Part shown: positions 51,796 to 63,204 of the stretch, in pieces
Position numbering within the stretch: position 1 is the first letter of the stretch
How the letters are laid out: the number at the start of each line of letters is the position of its first letter
Assembly (NCBI GenBank): GCA_964017125.1
Contig: OZ024912.1
Coordinates: 83,846,976-83,910,975, forward strand
Length of the DNA: 64,000 nucleotides
Direction of reading: 5' to 3'
Source of the DNA: Flabesymbios commensalis
Lineage: Eukaryota; Annelida; Polychaeta; Terebellida; Flabelligeridae
Notes under the pieces: generated by a model
Seen by the model: the letters and a program-made list of their open reading frames with translations, nothing else
The model's database searches: none
What the model was told of the DNA's origin: nothing
Program-made: the position numbers and the translations under genes

Positions 51796-52737
51796 TTAAG
51801 CAGACCGTTTTCTAGAAAATATTTTTACAAATTGAGCTTTTAAGAGTGGAATACGATAAGCGTATATAAAGGGGTGAGATGCTGAAGACATGATCAGAAG
51901 AAAAGCCACAGAAACACGTATATAGTAGCTCATCTTACTCTCATAAAACTCAACAAATATCTGCGTACATTTAAGAAGAAAGAATGGAGTCCAGCATAGG
52001 TAGTAACACCCTAGAACCAAAGCTCCTGTCTTGGCAGCTTTAAATTCATTCTTTTTTGTTCGCTGATTCTTTCCAGGTCCAACTTGACGTACTATCACTT
52101 GTATGGCATGACATTGTCTCCAAGCTATCGTCATTATACGCGAGTACATGAACCCGATACATACAGAGATGCTGATAAACATGAAGGTTACGGTATAACG
52201 TGTAGCTCTAAAGGACACAGTAGTCGGGTCACATATGATATATAAGCCATCCTCAGTGTAGCGTTGAGAGCCGGTAGAGTAGACATACACAATAGCTCCA
52301 TGAATGAGTCCACACATCCACACACAAACTATAGCACTTACATACGGCCATTTGTTTTTATTGATATAGCTAAATGGTCTCGTGATCACCAAATAACGCT
52401 CCGTTGTTAAGACAAGTAGAAATCCAGTAGATGCTGTTAAACAAATATATACACCTATACATATAGACACACACAACTCCTCACTCTGGAATTCTGCTAC
52501 CTTAATGTTGTATTCCAGTAGGTGTAGTGTAAGCGTCACACCACATAATAAATCTGCAATAGACAGTTGTATAAGAAATACATTGGTGAACGTTCTGAGC
52601 TTTTTGTTTTTAATAAATGCTAGCACAGCGACCATATTTCCTACAGTTATAACAGTTACAAATATGGCCTCCACCAAACCCGTCACACCTCTCAACCATG
52701 TAGTCGGTCTGAAAATGTTGGTGTCAGTGACATTCAT
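51796..52737 (-). CDS. Class A (rhodopsin-like) GPCR, intronless, orphan
   Basis: Complete 313-aa single-exon seven-transmembrane receptor ending in TAA. Landmarks: an N-glycosylation site at Asn2; TM1 GNMVAVLAF with N34; TM2 LSIADLLCG with D62; Cys89 and Cys169 positioned for the TM3-ECL2 disulfide; ERY at 113-115 in place of DRY; TM4 W140; an intracellular loop 3 rich in Lys/Arg; TM6 CWTP (248-251); TM7 HPFIYAY (288-294), where His replaces the usual Asn of NPxxY; then a short basic tail without an obvious palmitoylation cysteine. The layout suggests a small-ligand (amine- or adenosine-type) receptor, but I cannot assign a ligand. Intronless lineage-expanded GPCRs are common in marine invertebrates. 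It lies upstream of GALC on the same strand. Confidence 0.9.
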   Translation of the reverse strand: MNVTDTNIFRPTTWLRGVTGLVEAIFVTVITVGNMVAVLAFIKNKKLRTFTNVFLIQLSIADLLCGVTLTLHLLEYNIKVAEFQSEELCVSICIGVYICLTASTGFLLVLTTERYLVITRPFSYINKNKWPYVSAIVCVWMCGLIHGAIVYVYSTGSQRYTEDGLYIICDPTTVSFRATRYTVTFMFISISVCIGFMYSRIMTIAWRQCHAIQVIVRQVGPGKNQRTKKNEFKAAKTGALVLGCYYLCWTPFFLLKCTQIFVEFYESKMSYYIRVSVAFLLIMSSASHPFIYAYRIPLLKAQFVKIFSRKRSA

Positions 52738-52739
52738 AA

Positions 52740-53280
52740 TTTTATGAAGACTGATGAATTAGGTCTTGTTGATAAAGAATCAATGACGTTTAAGCTTGAC
52801 GTACCCACATCAGAGCCTACTTGTGATTAATAATCTAAAACCGAACGAAACACCTTTCAAATTATAAAATTGATGTCATTGAGGAAAAGTGGGACAATTC
52901 TCCATTATCCTTTCACAATATAACTCTGGCATAAATGTAATTCACTCAAATACAACTACCGTCATATACTACTAAATTGTTGTATTCGGAATACTCCGTG
53001 TGCCCTATGTCATGTCGAAAGGCGAGTGGCTAGGATTGACTGATGGCTTGCCATGCTAGAAATCAAGGGTTCAAATCTCGCAGACTTACACATTGGATAC
53101 ACAGTTTCTCTGGGAGTCAGGTGAGCGCATTTATTGAGGCTTCTCGTCATATCATCTATAAAGTGACGATGATGTCTAGAAATGTTGACTTGAAGGTATC
53201 GTCACCAGGTTTTTTTTGTCTGTAAAGAAAATGAAATAAATTAATAAAAGTGTTATTGTATGTAAATGGTAACTAGCAAA
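52740..53280. other. Upstream region of the GPCR
   Basis: No clear TATA or other promoter is seen. 53030-53085 has a weak tRNA-like GGTTCAAATCT word. Otherwise nothing. Confidence 0.35.
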
Positions 53281-53282
53281 AT

Positions 53283-53585
53283 AAAGATAGCCTAGACACC
53301 CGTTTGTATTTTTTCGATTTAATAGCTTTAGTTTAAACATATTTTATTAGCTATAGTCACGTTTTGTCAACTTGTAGCACATGGCTAATTTCTTTGCCAA
53401 TTATTCATATCCCTGCGAATTGCAGGCGAGTATTTCAAATTTTACATGATATGCAATTCAGGGATTGGTAATTAGTAAATTAGAGATAGACACCCATTTG
53501 TATTTTTTCGATTCAATTTAGTTTAAGCATATTTTAATAGCTATAGTCACCTTACGTCAACTTGTAGCACATGCTTTTTGCTAAT
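53283..53585. repeat. ~200-bp-spaced direct duplication
   Basis: 53283-53395 and 53483-53585 share GACACCC(G/A)TTTGTATTTT, TAGCTATAGTCAC and GTCAACTTGTAGCACATG in the same order. Confidence 0.8.
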
Positions 53586-53935
53586 TACATGATAGGCAAT
53601 TCGGGGCTTGAAGCCGACTTTAATTTTAACCAATTTAATTGGTTTACATAGGGACGTTGTAATTAGCCATTTACTGTATTTTACTCGGAAATAATTCTTG
53701 CAAAATTAAAAAAAAATCGGTTTAGAATTGACTACATTTAGGTGACAAGCTGTATGTTTCTTTAATGTGTTAAATCCAAATGGTCATCAATGTTCACAAA
53801 AATTAACCTCATGTTCAGGATGGATTTTTACCATCAACGTTAAGGAGGATATTTTCATCTGTAATAATCAGCCGAAACACGTTTGTAATAAAAGTGTTCA
53901 AGAATTTGGTAATTTGCTAAGCATGAAGTCGTGAA

Positions 53936-54113
53936 GCCTCCGTGACCGAGAGGTAGCGTGTTCGGCCTCAGACGGTCAGGGCTCGAATTTCGATTCCTGT
54001 ATCTAGAGGACAGTGTCATCTCAATCATCTCACCATCCTCAGGAGGTTCTCCTGGCCCAGTTTAGCCTATATGTTCACAAAGGTGGTCTAAAGCCCGATT
54101 CATTTCATTTCAG
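53936..54113 (+). mobile_element. tRNA-derived SINE
   Basis: The head GCCTCCGTGACCGAGAGGTA resembles a pol III A box (TGACCGAGAGGT), and CGAATTTCGATTCC lies 35-40 bp on, where a B box belongs. The body ends TCTCCTGGCCCAGTTTAGCC, GGTCTAAAGC and a CATTT-like tail. The same tail sits at 31-90. Confidence 0.65.
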
Positions 54114-54196
54114 GAACTTTAATTGATTTTCCACACAATCTATATAGTTTATGAAGATGATTCTCAGAACGACGCTTATCCTGTAGCTATTAAAAA

Positions 54197-54472
54197 TCAT
54201 TTTAAAGGTGATCTATCACCCCTTATATGGTATGAATAATTATGTTAATTAAATGGGGTGGTTGACTATCATGTGACCCTCACAGAAGGTCACATAATAG
54301 CCAATCACCCATATAAGGGGTGATTGGCTACCATGTGACCCTCTCAGAGGGTCACATGATAGCCAATCACCCCATATAAGGAAACACTTGTGCCCCATCT
54401 TGTGGCAACTTTGCTTTATTTGTCACAAAATTATTCATACTATATAAGGGGTGATAGATCACATTTAAGCTG
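54197..54472. mobile_element. ~275-bp palindromic MITE
   Basis: GTGATCTATCACCCCTTATA at the left pairs with TATAAGGGGTGATAGATCAC at the right. A second inner palindrome is made of CATGTGACCCTCTCAGAGGG and GCCAATCACCC words. Confidence 0.85.
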
Positions 54473-54479
54473 TGAGTTA

Positions 54480-55920
54480 TGTTATGACTGCTCTAGATAC
54501 TGCCGGTTATTAAAAATGATATTTTAATGGTGCCACTTTGAAGTAATTGAAGTAATTGATCGCTAGATTTCTTATTTATAATCCTAGTAGTCTATGCAGT
54601 GTTGCTTTAATGTTGGTGTACCATCTGCGACGCTGGCCCAACATTATTCAACATCGGGACTACGGACTCAACGCCTGGGGGGATGTTTGTGGACGTTCAG
54701 TCATGTAAAAAGTGAGAAAATCAGATTTTAGAACCTGTATTTTAGTCATAGTTCGAAAATTTGCTTATTTTGTGAACGATTTCTTGGATTTATAAGGTTT
54801 GTCTACAACGGTAACCCGTGTCACATTACCTCAAAAATTAAAGAAAAACACATGGATTTGATTATGTAAAATAATTCAATGTGCCATATATCAATTTTTC
54901 TTGAATAGTATTATATTTTGTCATACGATAGCAATTCCAGCTTCAAACTCATGCAAAAATAGAAACAAACAATTCATGAGAAATCAAACAAGGCTAATTT
55001 ATTACTTTTTAATTACAGTTTTGTATTTATATTTTATCGATACAAAAAGTGAGAAATATATATATACCTTCATAAACGTGAGACCAGGTTGAAATGAGCA
55101 GATCTGCCTAATCATTCGATTAAGCATGTCTTTACAAAAATCAATGGTAATTATCTCACTTATTGATCATCATGCATAATCTGATCAATTTCCCGCCATT
55201 AGAGCTGACAGTCTACTGTTGTGCAAACATGGCGGGACATTAAAGTGTGCACTATATGTTTTCTGCATAGATCTGTGTCAATGAACCAAATTGATGTAGG
55301 CCCACAGCAACGAATACCTTTTACCCCATTAACTCTGCTAAATAAAGAACAAAAACAATTGGAAATGTAGGACTACTTGGCTGATAGTCCGAGATTAATG
55401 CAGCCGCATGTGTTAGTGTCAGAATTGGAAAGTTTACCAAATGATATGTAATTGTATGCTGGTGGCCATGCAGTGAACGGTGAGATTAACAATCTCATGA
55501 AAATGTGAGAGTAACCTTGTGTAAATGATAAATTAACCTATAAAGACTGGTGTTTAAATCCCCAAGTTAAGGCATTCTTCCAAAGAGGTGTAAAGAGATT
55601 GTCATTATGAAATAATAAAAAAATTATTGGTCGAAAAAGACGCCTCAATTCATAGTGCAATCGATCGTCTCTGCACCAGATTTTTGGGGCACAACTTTAT
55701 GAATGATTACAGACTCTGTATCGCACACAGAGTCTGTTATTACTGATTACTTGGATGAATACGCTCCCCAAAAACCTAGTAATCACCAGTCACCCCTTGG
55801 ACCTTTCCATTCTGGAGGATGGTGTGAGGCCACAGACAGATAACATGGTTAAGAAGTATGATGAAGAAACACCAGAAATAGTGAGATGTGGTTTAACAGG
55901 ACTTCTCGATCCAGACAGTC
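54480..55920. other. Gene-free stretch
   Basis: Apart from a family H core at 54597-54662, I see AT-rich DNA and short frames without recognisable domains. A perfect GACTCTGT...ACAGAGTC pair at 55710-55738 is a small hairpin. Confidence 0.4.
54597..54662. mobile_element. Hairpin MITE, family H, core
   Basis: AGTGTTGCTTTAATGTTGGT and the CGACGCTGGCCCAACATTAT arm. Confidence 0.65.
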
Positions 55921-55922
55921 AT

Positions 55923-56157
55923 TAACCCTTACAGTGCGGGGACCGACTTTAGTCGTCAGAATCTGACGTCTGTAGACGTCAGATTCTGACGACTAAAGTC
56001 GATCCCCACACTGTAAGAGTACAACTATTTCTAATGGCCGTAACCCCATAACATAGGTATTCACATGAATCAGAAAGAGCTGACTAAGACATTTATGATG
56101 ATTTCAAATTGATTAAAACGCTTTGATCTCCATGATTTATACAAAATTAATTCAACG
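55923..56157 (-). mobile_element. TTAA-type MITE, family A, well preserved
   Basis: TTAACCCTTACAGTGCGGGG at the left and a perfect GTCGTCAGAATCTGACGTC...GACGTCAGATTCTGACGAC hairpin, ending near AATTCAACGTTGAATTTG. Confidence 0.8.
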
Positions 56158-56376
56158 TTGAATTTGTAATACGTTAAAAACAGTGCAATCCGTAGGTGAA
56201 AAGGTAGCAATGTACATGGGATGACGTGAGGGTGGAGTGATGGGGCATGGTGGATTATTGAGAGCGTTTTCCTTAACTCGTCCGATAAGGAGGTTCAAAG
56301 GATGTGTAGGGGATTTATCACCAAAACAATTAACGACAGAGGACAGCGCTACATGCAAGGCCTACCCATCAAGTGT

Positions 56377-56424
56377 AAAGCCAATGGTGCTGTGAAAGAC
56401 AAGACCTATATTCTTCAAGTGTAA
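56377..56424. repeat. 46-bp minisatellite, left remnant
   Basis: One unit (AAAGCCAATGGTGCTGTG and on to CTTCAAGTGT), cut from the rest of its array by the 6.25-kb element. The array resumes at 62679. Confidence 0.85.
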
Positions 56425-56477
56425 TAGGGGAGCGGCGAACTAGCTAAAAGATGCGTATTTTTCGAGTTTAATTAGCC
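56425..56477 (+). repeat. Left TIR of the 6.25-kb element
   Basis: Begins TAGGGGAGCGGC and ends in a CGAGTTTAATTAGCC segment. It is the inverse of the right TIR, apart from a middle stretch that differs in length. Confidence 0.8.
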
Positions 56478-57043
56478 CTCCTGGCATCAGGCTAAAATAT
56501 GTCTCAAACGAAAAAGGAGACCCCACTGGTAAGTTTTTACCCTGTTGGCATTGCTACATCTCGGGGGTTACCATGGCAACGGGGGTGTAAACAAACCCTT
56601 TCAAAACTTTCCTAATCCTAATAACTGACCAGTTTCTCCCATGTAATTTACTTGTTGTCAAAGAAATTCATAACATTTATAACATATCTCCACAATAATT
56701 GATTTTCATCGTATAAAATAACAAAATTGTATGCATTCTTCACAACAAAAACATAATTTGTATAATTCTGCATGTTTTTCACATTTAAAGTGTTGCCATG
56801 GCAACTGTGTTATTACCAATTATTTGTGCTATAACAAATGATAATGTTTTCTATGGTACTTTTCATCTACTCAACATAAAAACACAAGCAATGTGTCAAA
56901 TTGAAGTCAATTTATTTTTCTTTACCATGGTAGTTTTGAGATATCAAAATATATAATTACTATATGCCTTATTTGCATAAATGCATACGCTATAATGTCA
57001 AAAATAACAAGTTGTCACAACCTTCTTAATTCGTGATATATAT

Positions 57044-57420
57044 TACACTTGTAAACAAACCCTTTCTAGTCGGGTCTGTTAGGGAAAAATTGTGCACATT
57101 TGACTACAAGCATGAAATTTTGCACACTTATAGTTTTTGACCTGCCGAGTTCAAATCTGCCGGGAGCCAAAGCCGATTCTAAATGGGGTCGCCGTATTTA
57201 ACATTTCAAAATGGCCGCTACCCAAAAACACAGATTTCCCTATTCCAGGTCGACTTAATTGTGCAAATTTGTCCACAGGCATGAAATTTTTGCACACTCA
57301 TAGTTTCGGACCTGCTGAGTTCAAATCAGCCGGGAGCCAAGGCCGATTCTCAATGGGGTCGCCGTATTTGACATTTCAAAATGGCCGCCACCCCAAAAAA
57401 CATATTTCAACTTTACTGGT
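57044..57420. repeat. Two tandem copies of a ~170-bp unit
   Basis: Copies at about 57044-57232 and 57234-57420 share CATGAAATTT, GCACAC, GAGTTCAAATC, GGGAGCCAA and ATTTCAAAATGGCCGC in the same order. They lie inside the 6.25-kb element. No coding sense is apparent. Confidence 0.8.
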
Positions 57421-57816
57421 CAAGTAAAATTCGCCTAATTACCAAAAAATTCAGAGGTTTTAAAAATTACCGGTGCACATTTAATACTAACCACAGCTAA
57501 GACTCACATAGTAAAAAATACAAGATGGCCGCCATTGAATAACATAAGTGCCAAACCAAACGTCATGTAGGCCTATTTACAATCAAAGCATTTTTCTGAA
57601 GATTTCGACACGAGCGATTCTCATTTTGATGTTTATTTGTTTAGTAAAGTCGAATGGGATTGTTATTTCGCAAAGTCAAATATGGCTACATGTATATAAT
57701 GAGAATAACAAATTTAAACTTAAAAGTGTCTTTTTCACTCTTTCACACGGGTTAATTTTAAGCTTTTCACTTAAAATCAAGATTTATTTCTAAACAAAAG
57801 CCGGCTTAAAACCAGC

Positions 57817-58377
57817 AAAACATAAAAAAGCAAAAAATAAATGAACACTATATATTAATAATACCACCTGCTGTGCCTTTACTCATTAACTTTTACACTT
57901 AAGAGTAAGTATATTTATATTATTCTCTAAAAAAAGAGTTGATTCATTGATCAATAAGATGAGGTTGAAGACAAACAAACAAACAAACAATTAAACAAAC
58001 AATTAAACAATTAAACAAACAAACAAGCAAACAGACAAACAGACAAACAAACAAACAAACAAACAAACAAACAAGCAAACAAACAAACAAACAAACAAAC
58101 AAACAAACAAACAAACAAACAAACAAACAAACAAATAAACAAACAAACAAACAAACACACTTAGATCAAGAGCAATGTTGTTTAATAAACAAAATATGAC
58201 CATCTAAACAAAAAGGCAATAAATCAATAAGCAATGCAATAATAGCACATGCTATAACCTGATAACAGGAATCACGCTGATTCAAAACAAAACATAAAAA
58301 AGCAAAAAATAAATGAACACTATATATTAATAATACCACCTGCTGTGCCTTCACTCATTAACTTTTACACTTAAGAG
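57817..58377. repeat. 90-bp direct duplication flanking a CAAA microsatellite
   Basis: 57817-57906 and 58288-58377 are near-identical. The second copy spans the last codons and 3' side of the gag-protease frame, so the first is a displaced copy of that end. Between them lie about 380 bp, including the tetranucleotide repeat. Confidence 0.8.
57970..58160. repeat. (CAAA)n microsatellite
   Basis: About 45 AAAC/CAAA units with a few AATT and CAGA variants. The open frames through it (FVCL repeats) are artefacts. Confidence 0.95.
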
Positions 58378-59991
58378 TTTAATCGAAGATAATGAAGCGG
58401 CAATGGCTAGGCCTGTACGCATGTCTCGAAGACATCTGCTCCTCAAGTCTGCGAGCAAATTGTAGTGGATTAAAAAATCAGCCCCGATTATGGGTTGCTG
58501 CACATCTGCCACTATGAACGTCCATGGATATTCGCGCTTTAAGCCGACATCGACGACGCGTTTACAATTGCCGTAAGTGTTTATAGTACTGTTATTAGCT
58601 GCCACCAGGGGGAGACTGCCAGCGTCCGAAATCCCGTTAGCGCAAGATTTCGGCAAAACACTGACAGCTGCGCCCGTGTCGATTAAATATCTGCATTTAT
58701 GTCCTTTATCTGCGACATATAATAATTTGGACTGTGATAACGCGATATTAGCTACTTCGCGCTGACCTAATGTGACATAGTATGAACAGGGTTCACTGCA
58801 CAAGCGCGCCTTTTCACCATAAGTGTGGTGGTAATAGCAAACCTGTGCAGTGGCTGTGTCGATCGGTTGTGCGACATTATTTTGCGGCGTTTGCGGCGGC
58901 GGTGCGACAGGTCGAACATTTTGTTGTGCATTAGTACAATTATTTGATTCATAAACAAACTCAGTGGCCTGTGCATTCGGCGGCGGAACGAAAGGTCGAG
59001 CATTATCTTTAGCGTCTCTATACTGACTAGGTTGGTTACTAACGAAACCTGAGGCCTGTACATTAGGGGCAAATGCAGGCGCGTGAGCGTAGTTATTTGC
59101 TCGTCCACGTCCTTTATTTCGTTTCCTCTCCGATGTTGTTACTGTTTCTAATCTCTTGATGCGTTTGGATAGATCCTCTAACAAACCAACTAGTTTGTTG
59201 GTTTCGTCGACTTTGATCTCTGCGACCCCCGGCTTACTCTCTTCGACGTCCTCTTCTGCTGCCAGTGCCCGGTCGGCCAAAACGGCCAAACTTTCGAGGG
59301 TGGCACTGTCGGGTTGAATCACCAAATGGGCTCTGATGGAAGCGGGCATCTGGCGTATGAACGTTTGCCGAATTACGGCCTTTCCCACAACAGCTTTGGT
59401 GCCGAAACCTGCAGTCTTCTGCAGACGCCGCAGGAAACGCGAGGGAATATCATTTCCAATCTTCTCGCCAGAGATAACTTTGTTGACCCTTTTAGGTGTT
59501 GTCAATCCTCGCCTCTCAATTAGAATTGCTTTCAGGCTGTCATATTTGTTGGACCTGAAAGGCTGCAGCAGCACGTCTCTCACGTCCGATGCAATCTCGC
59601 CAGAAAGTGCAGCGCAGGTTAGGCTGTACCTCTCGTCATCATCATCGATCTGGTGGAGAGCGAATTGCGTCTCGATTTGATTAAACCAGAGCTCCACATC
59701 AGAGGCGTAGAAAGTTGCGATTCTAAACTTTGGTAAGTTCGTAGCACGTTTCTGCGGCTGTCTACCAAGCGGTGAAGAACTCCTTGAGAAGTCGCTCCTC
59801 GAGTGGGAACTCGGACGTCTAGCCCGAGCAATTCGAGCGAAATCAGCTTTGAGGCGTTGATATTCCTCGTCCGCTTCTCGGAATCGAACCTCATTGTCCT
59901 CACTGTCGGGATGATAGTTATCTTTGGGTCTAGCACCCGAACCTTCTAGAGGCGTTGACATGAAGCCTTCACTGTCGTACTGCTTTGACAT
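58351..59991 (-). mobile_element. Ty3/gypsy-like gag-protease fossil, CsRn1-like
   Basis: An open frame of 546 codons whose N-terminal half resembles a metazoan Ty3/gypsy Gag (a capsid-like region with ELWFNQIETQFALH near residue 105). A linker rich in Pro, Asn and Gln follows, then a zinc-knuckle-like CYYHHTYGEKARLCSEPC, as in the CsRn1 group, and an aspartic protease with YLIDTGAAVSVLP near residue 445. The gag-protease part looks whole. No reverse transcriptase, RNase H or integrase is recognisable nearby and no LTR pair was found, so as an element it is incomplete. It sits inside the 6.25-kb TIR element at 56425-62678. The intact frame suggests it is fairly young or was kept for some use; I cannot decide which. 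Confidence 0.75.
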
Positions 59992-62150
59992 TATGAAGTA
60001 GTGTTTGTAAAATTATTTAACTAATGAAGCATCTGAGATAGCTGGCCTATTGGATCTGCGTCTATCCCAAATGTGTTTAAAATGGCATGTCGTATTAACA
60101 CATGCCAACTATTTTTGACGCGCCGTGCGCGGACAGGTTGTGCAATGCCGTGAAAATCAGATGAAAAATGTCTGTAATATGTTGAAGCTAGAAATGTAGA
60201 CTGTAGAAAATGTTCATGCTATGTCGCATGGTGCGAGAAACTGGGGTTGCAGATTAGTTGAAAAAATATGCGTCGTTGAAGTTTCACCTAAGTGCTGTCC
60301 ACAAATTCACAAAAGGTATGTATTGATTAAAGTGAAAACTGGAGGTCTAGATGAGACCTAAAACGTTTTCACTGAGTCACACACATGCAAAATGGTACCG
60401 TGAAAACCGTAGGTCGCAGTGGTACATAAAAATAATATGCCAGATACAACTGTGATAAGCTATGCTAAGCTATGATAATAGTATTTTGTAAATCGACCTG
60501 GTTGAAAAAAAAATATTTTTCACACAAGTCGAAAAACACATTCAAATATTTGCAATGTTTCGCAATAGCGCAACTGTCAAATCGAATATTTCTGTATTTA
60601 TAAAAAATTTACACTTCAGAAATAAACTATCGTGAGAAAATTTCGTTCTCAAACTGATAGACTAAATGTGACTGCAAAGAAAAACAGTGACATTTATGAT
60701 TTAAGAATAATATCTAAAACGTGACTGACAGTAGTCTATGCTGATAAATGATAAAGTATATCATTTCGCTGAAAAATGATATCTGTAATGAACATTCCAC
60801 GTTTTTTTTTTATAATGGTACGTTCATCACCGAATCATTCTCATAAACGTCCGAATCAATCGCTCGCATCGATTCATTGGTTGACGTATAAACCGACTGT
60901 GTTCGGTGCGGTTGTTTTTATGTCGTCTGTGGTGGGTGTGTGTGTGGTGTATTGTCGGTGCGCACAGCCTGTGCGGCAGGCAGCATGTGGCTTATAGTCT
61001 GTGACGGTAAGCTTTGAGCGGTACATACATAGTATACAGTCAGCATCCCCGTCTCGCCTCACATTAGCATATTCATCAGCTACTGCGTGCCCAAATAAGG
61101 CGCTGAATAGCCTAGCACGATTACAAACACCGAAAGGCGTTTCAAAGTGAACAAAAAATCCCGCACAATGAGTAGCAGAATTTCGTTTTCGAAACAACTT
61201 ATTTACACATTCTCTCCCTCAATCGTGTTGAAAAAGAAAATTTAAAAACAATTAAAAAATTTTTTTTATTACAATCAGTCCGTGTAAAATTTGGAACTCG
61301 TGACAAATGATCTCCACCAAATCAAAATGGCGGCTTATTTTATGCTAATGTGATGAGGCGACACAGGTTCACTGTCCCGATGCATGCCGGTTAGGGGGGA
61401 ACGCGTGGGTGCCCACGGCGGGCTTAGAGCTAAGTTAGGGAAACCGGCGTCCAAGATGGCGCACACCTACCAAATACAAGTACAATATTCAGCATTCTCT
61501 GAAATAACATATGATAATAGTACAAAATATTGACCTACGGTCCTGGGAATATTTTTAAAACAGACCAAATAAGACCGTTTATTGACATTCATTTAGGGAA
61601 ACAATTTATTTTGGCCCTAAACCTATTAAAGGTTACCTGAGTCGAGCGATATTAAAAATTTCTGTCGATTTGTAGAAAAAATCGGGAAAAAATGACGAGA
61701 TTTCCTCTATGGACTTTAAAATCGAGTTACCCAATTATGGTAATCAACGATAAAAAATTGAGTTACAGAAAATACCCACTTCCTACTCGCCTACAGTGGC
61801 ATTAATAGGATGAAGGCATTAAACAAACTCTTACAATAAAAAATGATAGTTTATGTCTATGAGAATAATTTTCTGGATTCTTCTAGAGAAACCGGCAAGG
61901 CCGCCATCTTGAAAAGGCGCCAAACACGTGGGATTTCGACCAAAAGTTTAGAAATTTACGCCGTTTTCGACATAAAGAAATGTGCTTCTCGTCTGATAAC
62001 TCTTTCTGACTAATTTAAACTGGCATATATATATTTTGACCTACAGCTTTCACGTACCTTGTGAAAAAAATGCTATTGATTTTTTTCAAAAAATCCCCTA
62101 AAATTAATGAAACTATCCTTGAAAACAGCGGTTTTCAACTGGCGTCTAGG
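59992..62150. other. Non-coding interior of the 6.25-kb element
   Basis: No recognisable protein on either strand. On the plus strand, ATTGG and TATAAA stand close together near 60880-60892, followed by GC-richer DNA, which could be an old promoter. AAGATGGCGCAC (61453) and AATGGCGGC (61326) are the only other notable words. Confidence 0.5.
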
Positions 62151-62635
62151 TGAAAACAGTGTTGCCTAGACGATCAGTCGTCAGGGGTCACCAGTATGGC
62201 GAGATGGGACGTCGTGGTTACCAGTATGGCGTGATGGGCCTATGCCGGGAGTTCCGTTATGGGGTCACAACGGCCGACGAGGGACTCCGCCCAATCTCAC
62301 CATCGAAACTCGAACTTCCTCCTCCTCCGTCTGGTCGACGGCTTCAAACAAACCAGAAAACTCTCTTCACTCTTGTCATGTTTATTTGATTAACATGCGG
62401 TAACAGCAAGGCACAACCATCCGCGCACGGCACATCTCTATTGACTTAGCGAGAGCGAGCTACGGCACGTCCGTAGTCGCTGAGTATTACGCTTGAAGTG
62501 CGGGAATAATACCAAGGCCGCACACACTGCTCTGTGTGCGCACGTCACCACGGTATGGAAACGAGGCGGTCATCCCCGTCCGCCCAGGTCCAGGGGATAA
62601 ACGCCACATTAATTGAGCGATGTCAGGATCCTACA

Positions 62636-62678
62636 GGCTAATTAAACTCGAAAAATTAGGGTTCCGGCCGCTCCCCTA
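62636..62678 (-). repeat. Right TIR of the 6.25-kb element
   Basis: Begins GGCTAATTAAACTCG and ends GCCGCTCCCCTA, inverse to 56425-56477. It is followed directly by TAA and the resumed minisatellite. Confidence 0.8.
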
Positions 62679-62855
62679 TAAAGACAATGGTGCTGTGAAA
62701 GACAAGACCTATATTCGTCAAGTGTAAAGACAATGGTGCTGTAAAAGACAAGACGTATATTCGTCAAGTGTAAAGACAATTGTGCTGTGAAAGACAAGAC
62801 CTACACTCGTCAAGTGTAAAGACAATGGTGATGTGAACATGAAAACCTAAAATTG
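62679..62855. repeat. 46-bp minisatellite, right part
   Basis: Three full units and one partial unit of a 46-bp repeat with AAAGACAATGGTGCTGTG and CAAGTGT. The matching unit lies 6.25 kb away at 56377. Confidence 0.9.
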
Positions 62856-63096
62856 TTAGAATATGCAAAACAAAGTACTGCAGGTCCAGCTGCATAAAAA
62901 ATCATGTGCACGGCTGGTGCAGGGGCTCATCCAAGAGGGAGGGGGTCCTGACTCACCTTCTCTGTCACTGAACTTTTTATTTATAATTATGAACTTTTTT
63001 ATTTATAATTAAAAGAACTGTTCCAACTCACAGCTTTCTCAGCAAAATCTAAAACACTTCTCTGTAATATAGTTATTCTAAATTAGCACACAGTAG

Positions 63097-63204
63097 CCCA
63101 GCAAACACTAAGCATTTGTATAACATCTGTACAATGTTGGACCAATGTCGAAGACGCTGGACCGCATTGTATAAATGTTATACTAATGTTTTGTGTTTGC
63201 TGGG
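63097..63204. mobile_element. Hairpin MITE, family H
   Basis: CCCAGCAAACACTAAGCATT to TGTTTTGTGTTTGCTGGG; both ends are intact. Confidence 0.85.

Larger units (their letters stand above)
56425..62678. mobile_element. 6.25-kb element with 43-53-bp TIRs and TAA target duplication
   Basis: The left end begins TAGGGGAGCGGC (56425) and the right end is its inverse, GCCGCTCCCCTA (62678). Further in, both ends share TTTTTCGAGTTTAATTAGCC in opposite orientation (left to 56477, right from 62636). TAA stands on both sides (56422-56424 and 62679-62681). Removing the element and one TAA restores the 46-bp minisatellite unit it interrupted. A 3-bp TWA-type duplication is usual for PIF/Harbinger transposons, but no transposase is seen, so the superfamily is inferred weakly. 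The cargo is the gag-protease fossil on the minus strand, a CAAA microsatellite, a duplicated 90-bp block and long non-coding flanks. Confidence 0.8.

Noticed and set aside
53025-53090. tRNA gene suggested by GGTTCAAATCT
   Set aside because: The acceptor and T stems do not pair properly. At most it is a decayed tRNA-like remnant.
57944-58203. FVCL-repeat frames resembling a membrane protein
   Set aside because: CAAA microsatellite; hydrophobic only because of the repeat.
60776-60997. Small membrane-like frame inside the 6.25-kb element
   Set aside because: No similarity to anything I know, and short enough to be chance.
56425-62678. Polinton/Maverick
   Set aside because: Too short, with a 3-bp rather than 6-bp target duplication, and no polymerase, ATPase or integrase is seen.
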